Assembly: GCF_036381655.1 (NCBI RefSeq)
Contig: NZ_DASVCJ010000068.1
Location: 1 to 64,000 of the forward strand
Source of the DNA: Ferrovibrio sp036381655
GTDB lineage: Bacteria > Pseudomonadota > Alphaproteobacteria > Ferrovibrionales > Ferrovibrionaceae
DNA: 64,000 nt
Reading direction: 5' to 3'
Shown piece after piece: positions 43,779-53,896 of the stretch. The position numbers were made by a program, and so were the translations under genes. Under the pieces are notes generated by a model that saw only the letters and a program-made list of their open reading frames with translations, was not told where the DNA came from and did not search any database. How positions within the stretch are numbered: the first letter of the stretch is position 1; the number at the start of each line of letters is the position of its first letter.

Positions 43779-43806
43779 AATATAGATATTCAAGGAATAA
43801 AGTCAA
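43779..43806 (-). promoter_or_regulatory. Sigma-70-type promoter with dyad for the small HTH gene
   Basis: On the minus strand: -35 TTGACT (43801-43806), a 16-base spacer and -10 TATATT (43779-43784), about 30 bases from the ATG at 43748. The dyad AATAT-N2-ATATT (43779-43790) covers the -10 box and could be an operator. Confidence 0.6.
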
Positions 43807-43923
43807 TATAGCCGTAATCTCTTCGCATCTCGTTCCAGGCTTCGCCCCGGAGCAGGAAAGCCGCCGGCTCGCCGGCGGGCCGCGCCAGACTAGGTTTTTG
43901 CCGGGGCGAGACTGGAGGCGGAC

Positions 43924-44703
43924 ATGGCCGGCAGCTTTGCGATCTATCCCAGCCTGCGCGGCAAGGTGGTGCTGATCACCGGCGGCGGCAGCGGCATCGG
44001 CGCCGCGATGGTCGAGCATTTCGTCCGGCAGGGCGCGCGCGTCGCCTTCCTCGACATCGACGTCGAGGCCTCCAGGGCGCTGGTGGCCCGGCTGGTCGAT
44101 GACGGCGAGGAAGGCCAGGTCCGGCCGCTTTTCCTGCGCTGCGATCTGCGCGACATCGACGCCCTGCGCGACGTGATCGCCGGGGTCAGCGAGACGCTGG
44201 GCCGCATCGATGTCCTGGTCAACAACGCCGCCAACGACGACCGGCACGAGATCGAGGCGATCGAGCCGGCCTATTTCGACGACCGCATGGCGATCAACCT
44301 GCGCCATCAGGTCTTCGCCGCGCAGGCCGTGCTGGCGGACATGAAGCAGGCCGGCGGCGGCAGCATCATCAACATGGGCTCGATCAGCTGGGTGATCGGC
44401 GAGCCCGACCTGCCGCTTTACACGGCGGCCAAGGCGGCGGTGAACGGCCTGACCCGCAGCCTGGCGCGCAAGCTCGGTCCGCATGGCATCCGGGTCAATT
44501 GCGTCATGCCGGGCTGGATCATGACCGAGCGCCAGCGCAGGCTATGGCTGACCCCGGCCGGCGAGGCCGAAATCATGGACCGCCAGGCGCTGAAGGAAAA
44601 ACTCTATCCGCCGGATGTCGCGCGCATGGTGCTGTGGCTCGCCGCCGAGGATAGCCGGCTCTGCACCGGACAGAATTTCGTGGTGGATGGCGGCTGGACC
44701 TGA
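43924..44703 (+). CDS. Short-chain dehydrogenase/reductase
   Basis: A 259-residue classical SDR. The coenzyme loop is TGGGSGIGAAM, Asp in FLDIDV suggests NAD(H) preference, and the other motifs are NNAAND, the Ser in MGSISWVIG, YTAAK for Tyr/Lys and the C-terminal GQNFVVDGGWT. The substrate is unknown; relatives act on sugars or steroids. It is transcribed alone, divergent from the small HTH gene, and convergent with the 51-residue membrane protein. Confidence 0.88.
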   Translation: MAGSFAIYPSLRGKVVLITGGGSGIGAAMVEHFVRQGARVAFLDIDVEASRALVARLVDDGEEGQVRPLFLRCDLRDIDALRDVIAGVSETLGRIDVLVNNAANDDRHEIEAIEPAYFDDRMAINLRHQVFAAQAVLADMKQAGGGSIINMGSISWVIGEPDLPLYTAAKAAVNGLTRSLARKLGPHGIRVNCVMPGWIMTERQRRLWLTPAGEAEIMDRQALKEKLYPPDVARMVLWLAAEDSRLCTGQNFVVDGGWT

Positions 44704-44748
44704 GGGGATTCACGCCTGTCATCCGGGGCGCCGCACTCTCCTCGTCCG

Positions 44749-44904
44749 TCAGCTATACATGAACAGCCAGGCGAGGAAGAAGGCGACGATGACGCCGATG
44801 AGGCCAAAGCCCAGCACGTAGCGCATATGGCCGGTCTTGGCAGCGGCGCGGGCCTTCTCGGTGGGAACCACGCGCTCCTTTGTGTCCCAATCGTCTTGCT
44901 GCAT
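44749..44904 (-). CDS. Small single-pass membrane protein (51 residues)
   Basis: A 51-residue protein with a polar N-terminal half (MQQDDWDTKERVVPTEKARA) and one C-terminal transmembrane segment (YVLGFGLIGVIVAFFLAWLF, about 29-48). GAGGAG lies seven bases before the ATG, a very good ribosome-binding site. The predicted topology is N-in with the C-terminus in the periplasm. No family recognised. It is divergent from the FUSC transporter gene at 45075, with 170 bases between them, but a functional link is only suggested by position. Confidence 0.7.
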   Translation of the reverse strand: MQQDDWDTKERVVPTEKARAAAKTGHMRYVLGFGLIGVIVAFFLAWLFMYS

Positions 44905-45074
44905 CGCTATCTCCTCTACTCTGGCCCGGCCCCCACCTTGGCCCGGCTCTACCTGGGGCCGAATTCGGCTGCGGCCACCGGCGCGGCCGGCGCCGGCGCC
45001 CTGCCAAGCGACAGATATCTGCCGGCCCGCGCCGTCTCTGTGCTACAACCCGTTATCTAAACCCCTCAGCCGCA

Positions 45075-47282
45075 ATGATGATCCTGCGACGTCCGGCCCG
45101 TTTCCCGTTCCCCGCCTTCGCGCTGCCCGCGCAGCAACTGATGAGCGGCGTGACGGCCGCAATCGGCGTGCTGATCGTGGCCCTGCTCGCCGGCCTGGCC
45201 GCCGGCCAGATCGCCGCCGCCGCCGCCATGGTCGGGGCGATGTGCGTCAGCATCGTCGACATCCCCGACCCTCCCGAGCATAAGCCGCCCGGCTTCATCA
45301 CCGCCTCGCTGGGCGGCGGGCTGATCACTGTCGCCGTGGGCCTGAGCGGCAGCAATCCCTGGCTGCTGGTCCCGATCATCGCCGCAACCAGCTTCGGCGC
45401 GGCCATGGTCACGGTCTATGGCCGCACCACCCTGCCGCTCTGCATGGCGATGATCCTGGCCCTGGTGCTGGCGCTCGGCGCCCAGGTACACGCGGCGTCC
45501 ACGATGCCGGCGCTGAAGCCTGCGGATGCCGCTTTGCGGCAGGCCATGCTGTTCACCTTCGGCGGCATCGGCTACGCCGTCTACGGCATCCTCACGGCGC
45601 GCATCCTGGAAATGCGCTACAAGCGCCTGGCGCTGATCGACGCCCTGCAGGCCTTCGCCGCCTATATCCGCTGCAAGGCCGGACTGTACGATCCCGCGGC
45701 GGAGATCGACCTGACCTATGGTGCCCTGATCGAACGTCAAGTCACGCTGATGGAGCGCGTGCAGACGGCAAGGAACCTGCTGTTCCGGCAATTGCGCGAC
45801 GCCCAGCACGAGAAGATGGCGGCGGCGCTGGTGCTGCTGATCGACGCCTTCGAGAGCGTGCTGTCCAGCCAGGGCGACTTCGTCCTGCTGCGCCGGCATT
45901 ACGGCGATACGGCCTTCCTTGGCGATATCCGCGACAACATCCTTGCCGCCGCCGACCGGCTGGATGCGCTGGCACAGGAGGTGCGCGGCGGCAGCATGAG
46001 CGCGGCGGTGGAGCCGCTGCGGCGGAATCTCGGCCGGATCGCCGGGCAGGTCCTGCAATCGCGCCCGGTAGGCGGCCGTCACGATGCCGGCCATGAAAGC
46101 GAACGCGCGCGCGCCGAGCTGAACGCGGTGCTGGTCCGAGTTACGCACAGCCTGGACATCCTCGTCGGATTGCAGAAGGCCCTGCGCGATCCGGCGGTGG
46201 CGCGCAGCGTGCTTGGCCGCATCGATCTGGCGGCCTTCCTGCCGCCGCAGCCCTACCGCCTGCGTACGCTGCTGCGCCAGATCCGCTTCCGCTCGCCGAT
46301 CTTCCGCTACGCGCTGCGGCTGACCGGCGCGATGCTATGCGCCTTCGCGGTCGCCGAAACCATGACCCGCTATTTCCACCATGGCAGCTGGATCCTGCTC
46401 ACCGTCGCGGTGATCATGCGGGCCAGCTACAGCGCCACGCGGCAGCGCCAGAAGGACCGCCTGATCGGCAACCTGATCGGCTGCGTGCTGGCGGCGGTGG
46501 CGCTGCGCGTGCTTCCCGAATACGCGCTGCTCGGCATCATCTTCCTCGGCATCGGCGCGGCCCATGCCTATGCGGCGGTGCGCTATCGCATCACCTCGAT
46601 CGCCGGCGCGGTGATGGCGCTGCTGCTGCTGCATTTCCTCGATTCCGGCCAGGAGGTGCTGCTGATCGAGCGCCTGCTAGACACGGCGGTCGGCGCCGCC
46701 ATCGCCTTCCTGTTCAGCTTCGTGCTGCCGTCCTGGGAGCGGCAGACGCTGCAGGACCGCGTCGCGGCATTGCTGCGCGCCAACCGGCGCTATGCGCATC
46801 AGAGCCTGCGTCTGGCCCTGCAGGAACAGGCCTACCGGCTGGCCCGCAAGCAGGCCTTCGATGCGATCGGCGATTTCGCCGGCATGATCCGCCGCATTCC
46901 GCAGGAGCCGGGCGGCCGGCGCTACGATATTGGCGTGCTGCAGTCGCTGCTGGTGTCGAATTACCGCCTCTCCGGCCTGCTGGCGGCCCTGCAATTGCTG
47001 CTGCGCCGGCGGCGCGGCGAATTGCCGCCGGTCGATACCGAACGCCGGCTGGCGCAGTCGCATGTCCGGCTGCGCCGGCTGCTCGGCGGCTCGGTGGCGG
47101 AGCTGCCCGCGACGCCGATGCCGACGGCGGCGCCGTTCGCCGAGAAAGGCCGCGCCGCCGCCGCCCTCGATCACCGGCTGCACCAGGCCGAAGAGATCGC
47201 GACGCAGATCCATGCGCTGGCCGGCAAGCTGGCTGCCGCAGCGCCGCTGCCCGGCAAAGCGGCCGCGGACAAGGGCGGATAA
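45075..47282 (+). CDS. FUSC/YccS-family membrane transporter
   Basis: A 735-residue inner-membrane protein of the fusaric-acid-resistance-like (FUSC/ArAE) superfamily. An N-terminal membrane bundle (about 20-170) is followed by a cytoplasmic helical domain (about 190-390), then a second membrane bundle (FRYALRLTGAMLCAFAVAET near residue 420 to SFVLPSWERQ near 550) with the FUSC motif SWILLTVAVIMRASYSATRQR, and a C-terminal helical domain. Members export aromatic acids or similar compounds. The substrate is unknown. The start ATG is at 45075 with a second Met directly after. Confidence 0.87.
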   Translation: MMILRRPARFPFPAFALPAQQLMSGVTAAIGVLIVALLAGLAAGQIAAAAAMVGAMCVSIVDIPDPPEHKPPGFITASLGGGLITVAVGLSGSNPWLLVPIIAATSFGAAMVTVYGRTTLPLCMAMILALVLALGAQVHAASTMPALKPADAALRQAMLFTFGGIGYAVYGILTARILEMRYKRLALIDALQAFAAYIRCKAGLYDPAAEIDLTYGALIERQVTLMERVQTARNLLFRQLRDAQHEKMAAALVLLIDAFESVLSSQGDFVLLRRHYGDTAFLGDIRDNILAAADRLDALAQEVRGGSMSAAVEPLRRNLGRIAGQVLQSRPVGGRHDAGHESERARAELNAVLVRVTHSLDILVGLQKALRDPAVARSVLGRIDLAAFLPPQPYRLRTLLRQIRFRSPIFRYALRLTGAMLCAFAVAETMTRYFHHGSWILLTVAVIMRASYSATRQRQKDRLIGNLIGCVLAAVALRVLPEYALLGIIFLGIGAAHAYAAVRYRITSIAGAVMALLLLHFLDSGQEVLLIERLLDTAVGAAIAFLFSFVLPSWERQTLQDRVAALLRANRRYAHQSLRLALQEQAYRLARKQAFDAIGDFAGMIRRIPQEPGGRRYDIGVLQSLLVSNYRLSGLLAALQLLLRRRRGELPPVDTERRLAQSHVRLRRLLGGSVAELPATPMPTAAPFAEKGRAAAALDHRLHQAEEIATQIHALAGKLAAAAPLPGKAAADKGG

Positions 47283-47300
47283 GCGCGAGCAAGAGCGGAT

Positions 47301-47331
47301 AAGGAAAGGGCGCCTGGTTGCCCAGACGCCC
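47301..47331 (-). terminator. Probable Rho-independent terminator of acsA
   Basis: On the minus strand: stem GGGCG-TCTGG-type with one mismatch (47308-47331) and a short loop, then a T-rich tail (CCCTTTCCTT). It lies between the convergent acsA and FUSC genes. Confidence 0.55.
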
Positions 47332-47375
47332 CCGAAAGCCGGCCTCTTGCGGGCCGTTCCTCCCTGTAAGCTCCG

Positions 47376-49319
<1,944 letters not shown>

Positions 49320-49514
49320 GGTCAACTCTCCCTTCCTCAACACTTTTCGTTTTTAGCTTTCGGTTCTCTGCCGGGGCGCTTTGGCGCTTCCTCGCGATGT
49401 GCCGAATGATGCCTCCAAAAGGCTGCAATCGACAAGCATCGCACGGCGCCCTTCGACCAAAGCATGGGCCGGAAAGGCGGATTTGGCGGTGATTTCTTGT
49501 GCAATTACGCCGGA

Positions 49515-50066
49515 TTATTCGGCGGACGGACTGTCGATGGCCGGACTGTCGACGGCCGGCCCCGGCGTGGCGGCGATCGCGGCGGCCAGGCCGCGCGCCA
49601 GCGCCGGATAGCTTTCCGCCAGGCCGGCGATCATCTCGTCCTGCGCCCGGCGCCACAGCGCCACGCCGGCGCGATAGACCATGCGGCCCTCCCGCGTCGC
49701 GCGCACCGCCTTGGCGCGGCCGCCCCGGCCGAAGCCCCGGCGCGCCGATCCGACCGCGATATAGCCGGCGGCGATCATCGGCCTGATGTTGCGGGTCAGG
49801 GTCGTGCGGTCGAGATCGAGCGCCGCGGCCAGTTCGCTCAGCGTCGCCGGGCGGCCATTCTGCTTCTCGAAGGCCGCCGCCATGCCGATCAGGGCATGCT
49901 GCGCCAGGCCGAGCCCGAGCGGCGCCAGATGCCGGCCGTACAGCGCGCTGGCCCGCCGCGCCGCCGCGCGCAGCAAGAAGCAGAGGCAGTCCTCGCGGCC
50001 GTCCGGCGCCGGCCGAGGCATCGCCGGCGGCGGACCGGCGGCGGAAAGGGATTGCGGCAAGGCCAT
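49515..50066 (-). CDS. MarR-family transcriptional regulator
   Basis: A 183-residue regulator. LCFLLRAAARRASALYGRHL is the dimerisation helix; GRPATLSELAAALDLDRTTLTRNIRP is the winged helix-turn-helix; the wing is SARRGFGRGGRAKAV. The start is ATG 50066, four bases downstream (in minus orientation) of the palindrome GTGTATATACAC. It is divergent from a PaaI-type thioesterase gene, so it probably represses that gene and itself. The ligand is unknown. Confidence 0.88.
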   Translation of the reverse strand: MALPQSLSAAGPPPAMPRPAPDGREDCLCFLLRAAARRASALYGRHLAPLGLGLAQHALIGMAAAFEKQNGRPATLSELAAALDLDRTTLTRNIRPMIAAGYIAVGSARRGFGRGGRAKAVRATREGRMVYRAGVALWRRAQDEMIAGLAESYPALARGLAAAIAATPGPAVDSPAIDSPSAE

Positions 50067-50069
50067 ATC

Positions 50070-50081
50070 GTGTATATACAC
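50070..50081. promoter_or_regulatory. Perfect palindrome, candidate MarR operator
   Basis: GTGTATATACAC is a perfect 12-bp palindrome between the divergent MarR (starts 50066) and thioesterase (starts 50116) genes. MarR proteins commonly bind such AT-centred dyads at their own promoters. Confidence 0.6.
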
Positions 50082-50115
50082 AATATGAAATGATCCGACA
50101 AGCCAGGAGAGCCGA

Positions 50116-50652
50116 ATGTCCGCCGCCCCGACGGCGCCCGCCGCGCCAGCCCATGCCGGCCGCAGCGCCGATGCCCAGCCGCCCAAGATCCGCGAATACC
50201 GCTCGCTCTCGCTGGACGAATTGCGCCAGATGTCCGGCTTCGAACTGTTCCAGCGCATGCTGGCCGGCGAACTGCCCGGCGCGCCGATCGCCGAGCTGAT
50301 GAATATGTGGGTGCATGAGGCCGAGCCGGGCCGCGTCGTCTTCGCCGGCCGGCCGGAGCGCAAGCATTACAACCCGATCGGCAGCGTGCATGGCGGCTAT
50401 GCCGGCACGTTGCTGGACAGCTGCATGTCCTGCGCGGTGCAGTCGATGCTGCCCAAGGGCATGGGCTATACCACGCTGGAATACAAGGTGAGCCTCGTGC
50501 GCGCCATCACGGATGGCGTCGGCGCCGTCTATGCCGAGGGCAAGGCGATCCAGGTCGGCAGCCGGATCGGCACGGCGGAAGGCCGCATCGTCGATGCCAA
50601 CGGCAAGCTCTACGCCACCGGCACGACGACCTGCCTGATCTTTCCGATCTGA
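50116..50652 (+). CDS. PaaI-family hotdog thioesterase
   Basis: A 178-residue protein. The hotdog domain starts near residue 45 and has the signature HYNPIGSVHGGYAGTLLDSCMSCAVQS, with the conserved HGG and Asp on the central helix, then YTTLEYKVSLVRAI and GRIVDANGKLYATGTTTCLI. It hydrolyses acyl-CoA thioesters, often aromatic ones in PaaI-like enzymes. The N-terminal 30 residues are a disordered Ala/Pro lead. It is likely controlled by the divergent MarR through the palindrome at 50070. Confidence 0.87.
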   Translation: MSAAPTAPAAPAHAGRSADAQPPKIREYRSLSLDELRQMSGFELFQRMLAGELPGAPIAELMNMWVHEAEPGRVVFAGRPERKHYNPIGSVHGGYAGTLLDSCMSCAVQSMLPKGMGYTTLEYKVSLVRAITDGVGAVYAEGKAIQVGSRIGTAEGRIVDANGKLYATGTTTCLIFPI

Positions 50653-50654
50653 CG

Positions 50655-50951
50655 CTAGCGCCGCCAGCGCGGCTTGCGCAGTTCGGCCAGGATGTCGCGG
50701 CGGCTCAGCCCGACATCCTTCAGGATCTTGTCGCCCAATACATCGACTATCGGGGCTTCGTTTACCGGGGCATCGTTTACCGGGGCCTCCTCGATCAGGG
50801 CGGCAAGCCGGGCGCGTTCGCGGGCATTGGCCTGCCATTGCACCAGCCGCGTGGCAAGCGCCAGGCCGGGCCGCGCCAGCCGGAACAGCGCATGGTCGAT
50901 CAGCCGGCCCAGCCGACCGCCGAATTGTTCGATGGCTCCCGCTTGCTGCAT
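50655..50951 (-). CDS. DUF1127-like small protein
   Basis: A 98-residue protein. The C-terminal VLGDKILKDVGLSRRDILAELRKPRWRR carries the DUF1127 pattern (L.D.G(L/I)SR.(D/E)I) with a basic end. Some short alphaproteobacterial DUF1127 proteins affect RNA turnover and phosphate or carbon metabolism. This one is longer than the approximately 45-residue type and has a helical N-terminus and a short APVNDAPVNEAPI repeat. The start is ATG 50951 (GGAGAG upstream); the frame is open to 51044. It is convergent with the thioesterase gene, two bases away. Confidence 0.6.
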   Translation of the reverse strand: MQQAGAIEQFGGRLGRLIDHALFRLARPGLALATRLVQWQANARERARLAALIEEAPVNDAPVNEAPIVDVLGDKILKDVGLSRRDILAELRKPRWRR

Positions 50952-51078
50952 GGCGCTCTCCGTCACGTCGCTGCCGCCTGAATAAGCCGCCCGGATGCGC
51001 CTGTCGCGCGCCGTCGCTTCGGTCGCGGCCGAAGCATGCCGCATTGCCTCGCCGCGGCCGCCTGCCTAGATTGGGCGC

Positions 51079-51822
51079 ATGAGCAACGCCGCCAGCACTA
51101 CCGGCACCGAGCCGCAATTCGCGCTCGTCGCCGCCCTCGTCGGCGATCCGGCGCGCGCCAACATCCTGCGCATGCTGATGGATGGCCGCGCCCGCACAGC
51201 CAAGGAACTCGCCTTCGCCGCCGGCGTCACGCCGCAGACCACCAGCGGCCATCTGGCCAAGCTGGTCGACGGCAAGCTGCTGACCGTCGCCAGCCAGGGC
51301 CGGCACCGCTATTACCGGCTGGCGAACGGCCTGGTCGCCTGCGCCATCGAGGGCCTGATGGCCCTGGCCGGCGAGCGCGCGATGCCGCGGCACCGGCATA
51401 ATCATGCGCTGACCGAGGATCTGCGCCAGGCGCGGACCTGCTACGACCACCTGGCCGGCCGGATCGGCGTGCAGATCTTCAATCGCCTGCTGGCCGCCGA
51501 CTGCCTGCGCGAGAGCGGCAGCGAGCAGGGCGATTTCGGCGTCACCGCGGAGGGCTATCGGCTGTTCGCCGGGATCGGCATCGATGTCGACAGCGTGGCG
51601 CGCCAGCGGCGCGGCTTCGCCCGGCCCTGCCTGGACTGGAGCGAACGGGTGCCGCATCTGGCCGGCGGCCTGGGCGCGGCGATCGCCAGCCGCTGCTTCG
51701 AGCTGGGCTGGATCGAGCGCCGGCCGCATAGCCGCGCCGTCGCGGTCACCGCCGCCGGCTGGGACGGCCTGGCCCGCGTCTTCGCGCTGGCGCCTGAGAC
51801 GCTGCGCGGCGGCCTGTCCTGA
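51079..51822 (+). CDS. ArsR-family winged-helix regulator
   Basis: A 247-residue regulator. An ArsR-type DNA-binding domain occupies about 10-100: VGDPARANILRMLMDGRARTAKELAFAAGVTPQTTSGHLAKLVDGKLLTV. It continues with a C-terminal domain with CYDHLAGRIGVQIFNRLL and RPCLDWSERVPHLAGGLGAAI, the form seen in longer ArsR proteins without a clear metal site. CYDHLAGRLG-type segments are common to this subgroup. The target is unknown; the divergent DUF1127 gene is a candidate. Confidence 0.85.
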   Translation: MSNAASTTGTEPQFALVAALVGDPARANILRMLMDGRARTAKELAFAAGVTPQTTSGHLAKLVDGKLLTVASQGRHRYYRLANGLVACAIEGLMALAGERAMPRHRHNHALTEDLRQARTCYDHLAGRIGVQIFNRLLAADCLRESGSEQGDFGVTAEGYRLFAGIGIDVDSVARQRRGFARPCLDWSERVPHLAGGLGAAIASRCFELGWIERRPHSRAVAVTAAGWDGLARVFALAPETLRGGLS

Positions 51823-51916
51823 TCCGCCCGGGCTATGAAAGCCAGGTATTGAATGCCGGCCGTTGCAAGCCGGGCGTTGAAAGCCTGGGACCGCTTCGCT
51901 ATCTTCGCCCGGCGAA

Positions 51917-51990
51917 GCGGGTGTAGCTCAATGGTAGAGCAGAAGCTTCCCAAGCTTACGACGGGGGTTCGATTCCCCTCACCCGCTCCA
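51917..51990 (+). tRNA. tRNA-Gly (anticodon CCC)
   Basis: A 74-nt cloverleaf. The acceptor stem pairs GCGGGTG with CACCCGC, followed by discriminator T and encoded CCA. The D arm is GTAGCTCAATGGTAGAGC, the anticodon loop TTCCCAA gives CCC, and the T arm is GGGGGTTCGATTCCCC. It closely resembles the E. coli tRNA-Gly(CCC). Confidence 0.95.
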
Positions 51991-52038
51991 AAGCATCCCG
52001 GCCGTTCATAATTCCCCTCGATAAACCGTGTTGCGTTT

Positions 52039-52056
52039 GGCATATCTGCGTATGCC
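52039..52056. promoter_or_regulatory. Dyad upstream of ccoN
   Basis: A perfect inverted repeat GGCATA-N6-TATGCC located about 175 bases before ccoN. It does not match the FNR/FixK consensus (TTGAT-N4-ATCAA) expected at cbb3 operons, so the binding protein is unknown. Confidence 0.3.
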
Positions 52057-52110
52057 GCGTTTGCACCGCGCCGGGCACCGATGCTGCGCTGCGACATGAC
52101 GCCTCATGCT

Positions 52111-52138
52111 TTGCGTTCCTAATTGCGGTATATACAAT
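52111..52138 (+). promoter_or_regulatory. Possible promoter of the cbb3 operon
   Basis: TTGCGT (52111-52116), a 16-base spacer and TACAAT (52133-52138), followed by about 90 bases of leader with a 9-bp hairpin at 52161-52197 before the ccoN start. The boxes are only moderately close to consensus. Confidence 0.35.
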
Positions 52139-52160
52139 ACATGTTAAAGCACGCCGGGCG

Positions 52161-52197
52161 GCTTGGCGCCGGCGTCGCGGCAGGTATCGCGCCAAGC
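52161..52197 (+). promoter_or_regulatory. Hairpin in the ccoN leader
   Basis: Inverted repeat GCTTGGCGC / GCGCCAAGC (9 bp, 19-base loop) about 35 bases before the ccoN start codon. It is not followed by a T-run, so it is not a simple terminator. A role in mRNA stability or control is possible. Confidence 0.35.
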
Positions 52198-52231
52198 GCG
52201 CTGGGAAACCTCTAAAAGAACAGATCGCAGC

Positions 52232-53890
52232 ATGATATCGACGTTGACTACCCGCGAGCGCCAGATCGCGCTCCTCATCTCGATCCTGGTCGCTTTGTGC
52301 GGTCTGGTTCTGGCCTGGGCGGGACAGCGCGACGCGCTCGCCACCCACGGCTTCGTGATCCTGTTTTTCGGGCTCGCCTGCGCCTTCGCGGTGATCCACG
52401 GCTATTACAAGCCCGAACCCTCCGAAACGCGCCTGACGAGCTATTACGACGAGCCGATCAAGGCCGGCATCCTCATCGCCATGGTCTGGGCGATGGTCGG
52501 CATGCTCGTCGGCGACTGGGTGGCCTGGCTTCTGGCCTATCCGGAAATGACCTTCGACACCGCCTGGGCCAGTTTCGGCCGGGTGCGGCCGATCCATACG
52601 ACCGGCGTGATCTTCGGCTTCGGCGGCAACGCCCTGATCGCCACCTCGTTCCATGTCATGCAGCGGACGTCGCGCACCCGCCTGCCGGATCAGCTCAGCG
52701 CCTGGTTCGTGCTGGTCGGCTACAACCTGTTCTGCGTGCTCGCCGCCAGCGGCTATCTGATCGGCATCACCCAGTCGAAGGAATATGCCGAGCCGGAATG
52801 GTATGCCGATATCTGGCTGGTGATCGTATGGGTCACGTATTTCGTGCTGTACCTGCGCACCCTGGCGCGCCGCAGGGAGCCGCATATCTATGTCGCCAAC
52901 TGGTATTTCCTGGCCTTCATCCTGGTGGTGGCGATGCTTCACATCGTCAACAATCTGGCCCTGCCGATTTCCCTGGGCAGCGCCAAGAGCTATTCCCTGT
53001 TTTCCGGCGTCCAGGATGCCATGGTGCAATGGTGGTACGGCCATAACGCCGTCGCCTTCTTCCTGACCGCGGGCTTTCTCGGCATGCTGTATTACTACCT
53101 GCCGAAACGCGCCGGCCGGCCGATCTATTCCTACCGGATGTCGATCATCGGCTTCTGGGGCATCACCTTCTTCTATATCTGGGTCGGCTCCCACCACCTG
53201 CATTACACGGCATTGCCGCACTGGGTGCAGACGCTGGGCATGACCTTTTCCGTCATGCTGCTGGTGCCGTCGTGGATCGCCGCCGCCAACGCGCTACTGA
53301 CGCTGAACGGCGCCTGGCACAAGGTGCGCGACGACGCCACCTTGCGGTTCATGATGGTCGCCGCCGTGTTCTACGGGCTGTCCACCTTCGAGGGCTCGTT
53401 CCTCGCCATCCGGCCGGTCAACTCGCTGTCCCACTACACCGACTGGACCGTCGCCCATGTCCATGCCGGCACGCTGGGCTGGAACTCGATGATCATCTTC
53501 GGCGCGTTCTACTATCTCGTGCCGCAATTATGGAAACGCGCGCGGATGTATTCGCCGGTGCTGGTGGAGGTGCATTTCTGGCTCGCGGTGGCCGGCGCCT
53601 TCGTCTACGTCTTCGCCATGTGGAATTCGGGCATCATCCAGGGCCTGATGTGGCGCTCCTACAATGAAAGCGGCACCCTGGCCTATTCCTTCCTCGATTC
53701 CCTCGTCGCGATGCATCCCTATTACATCGCGCGCGCGACCGGCGGCCTGATGTTCCTCGTCGGGGCGGCCATCGGCTTCTACAACATCTGGATGACGACC
53801 CGGGCGGCGCCCGCCGCCGCCGAGGAGCCCGCGGCGGAGCAATCCGCCGCCGCGCTGGCGTCGCAGGCCGCATTGCAAGCTGGGAAATGA
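52232..53890 (+). CDS. ccoN: cbb3-type cytochrome c oxidase subunit I
   Basis: A 552-residue catalytic subunit of the high-affinity cbb3 oxidase, with about 12-14 transmembrane helices. Heme and CuB ligands are visible in RPIHTTGVIFGFGGNALIATSFHVMQ, WWYGHNAVAFFLTAGFLG, WVGSHHLHYT and the C-terminal VAHVHAGTLGWN. It reduces oxygen under low-oxygen conditions. The start at 52232 follows an AT-rich leader. A C-terminal Ala-rich tail of about 30 residues is slightly unusual. It opens the operon ccoN-O-Q-P followed by three further reading frames and ccoI-ccoS. Confidence 0.96.
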   Translation: MISTLTTRERQIALLISILVALCGLVLAWAGQRDALATHGFVILFFGLACAFAVIHGYYKPEPSETRLTSYYDEPIKAGILIAMVWAMVGMLVGDWVAWLLAYPEMTFDTAWASFGRVRPIHTTGVIFGFGGNALIATSFHVMQRTSRTRLPDQLSAWFVLVGYNLFCVLAASGYLIGITQSKEYAEPEWYADIWLVIVWVTYFVLYLRTLARRREPHIYVANWYFLAFILVVAMLHIVNNLALPISLGSAKSYSLFSGVQDAMVQWWYGHNAVAFFLTAGFLGMLYYYLPKRAGRPIYSYRMSIIGFWGITFFYIWVGSHHLHYTALPHWVQTLGMTFSVMLLVPSWIAAANALLTLNGAWHKVRDDATLRFMMVAAVFYGLSTFEGSFLAIRPVNSLSHYTDWTVAHVHAGTLGWNSMIIFGAFYYLVPQLWKRARMYSPVLVEVHFWLAVAGAFVYVFAMWNSGIIQGLMWRSYNESGTLAYSFLDSLVAMHPYYIARATGGLMFLVGAAIGFYNIWMTTRAAPAAAEEPAAEQSAAALASQAALQAGK

Positions 53891-53896
53891 GCCGTC

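Noticed and set aside
43447..44484. A 345-codon minus-strand frame across the SDR gene and the small HTH gene
   Set aside because: It opposes the well-supported SDR and runs out of frame through the small HTH gene, which has its own promoter and ribosome site.
51991..52231. FNR/FixK box before ccoN
   Set aside because: No TTGAT-N4-ATCAA or near match was found; the GGCATA dyad has the wrong sequence and spacing.
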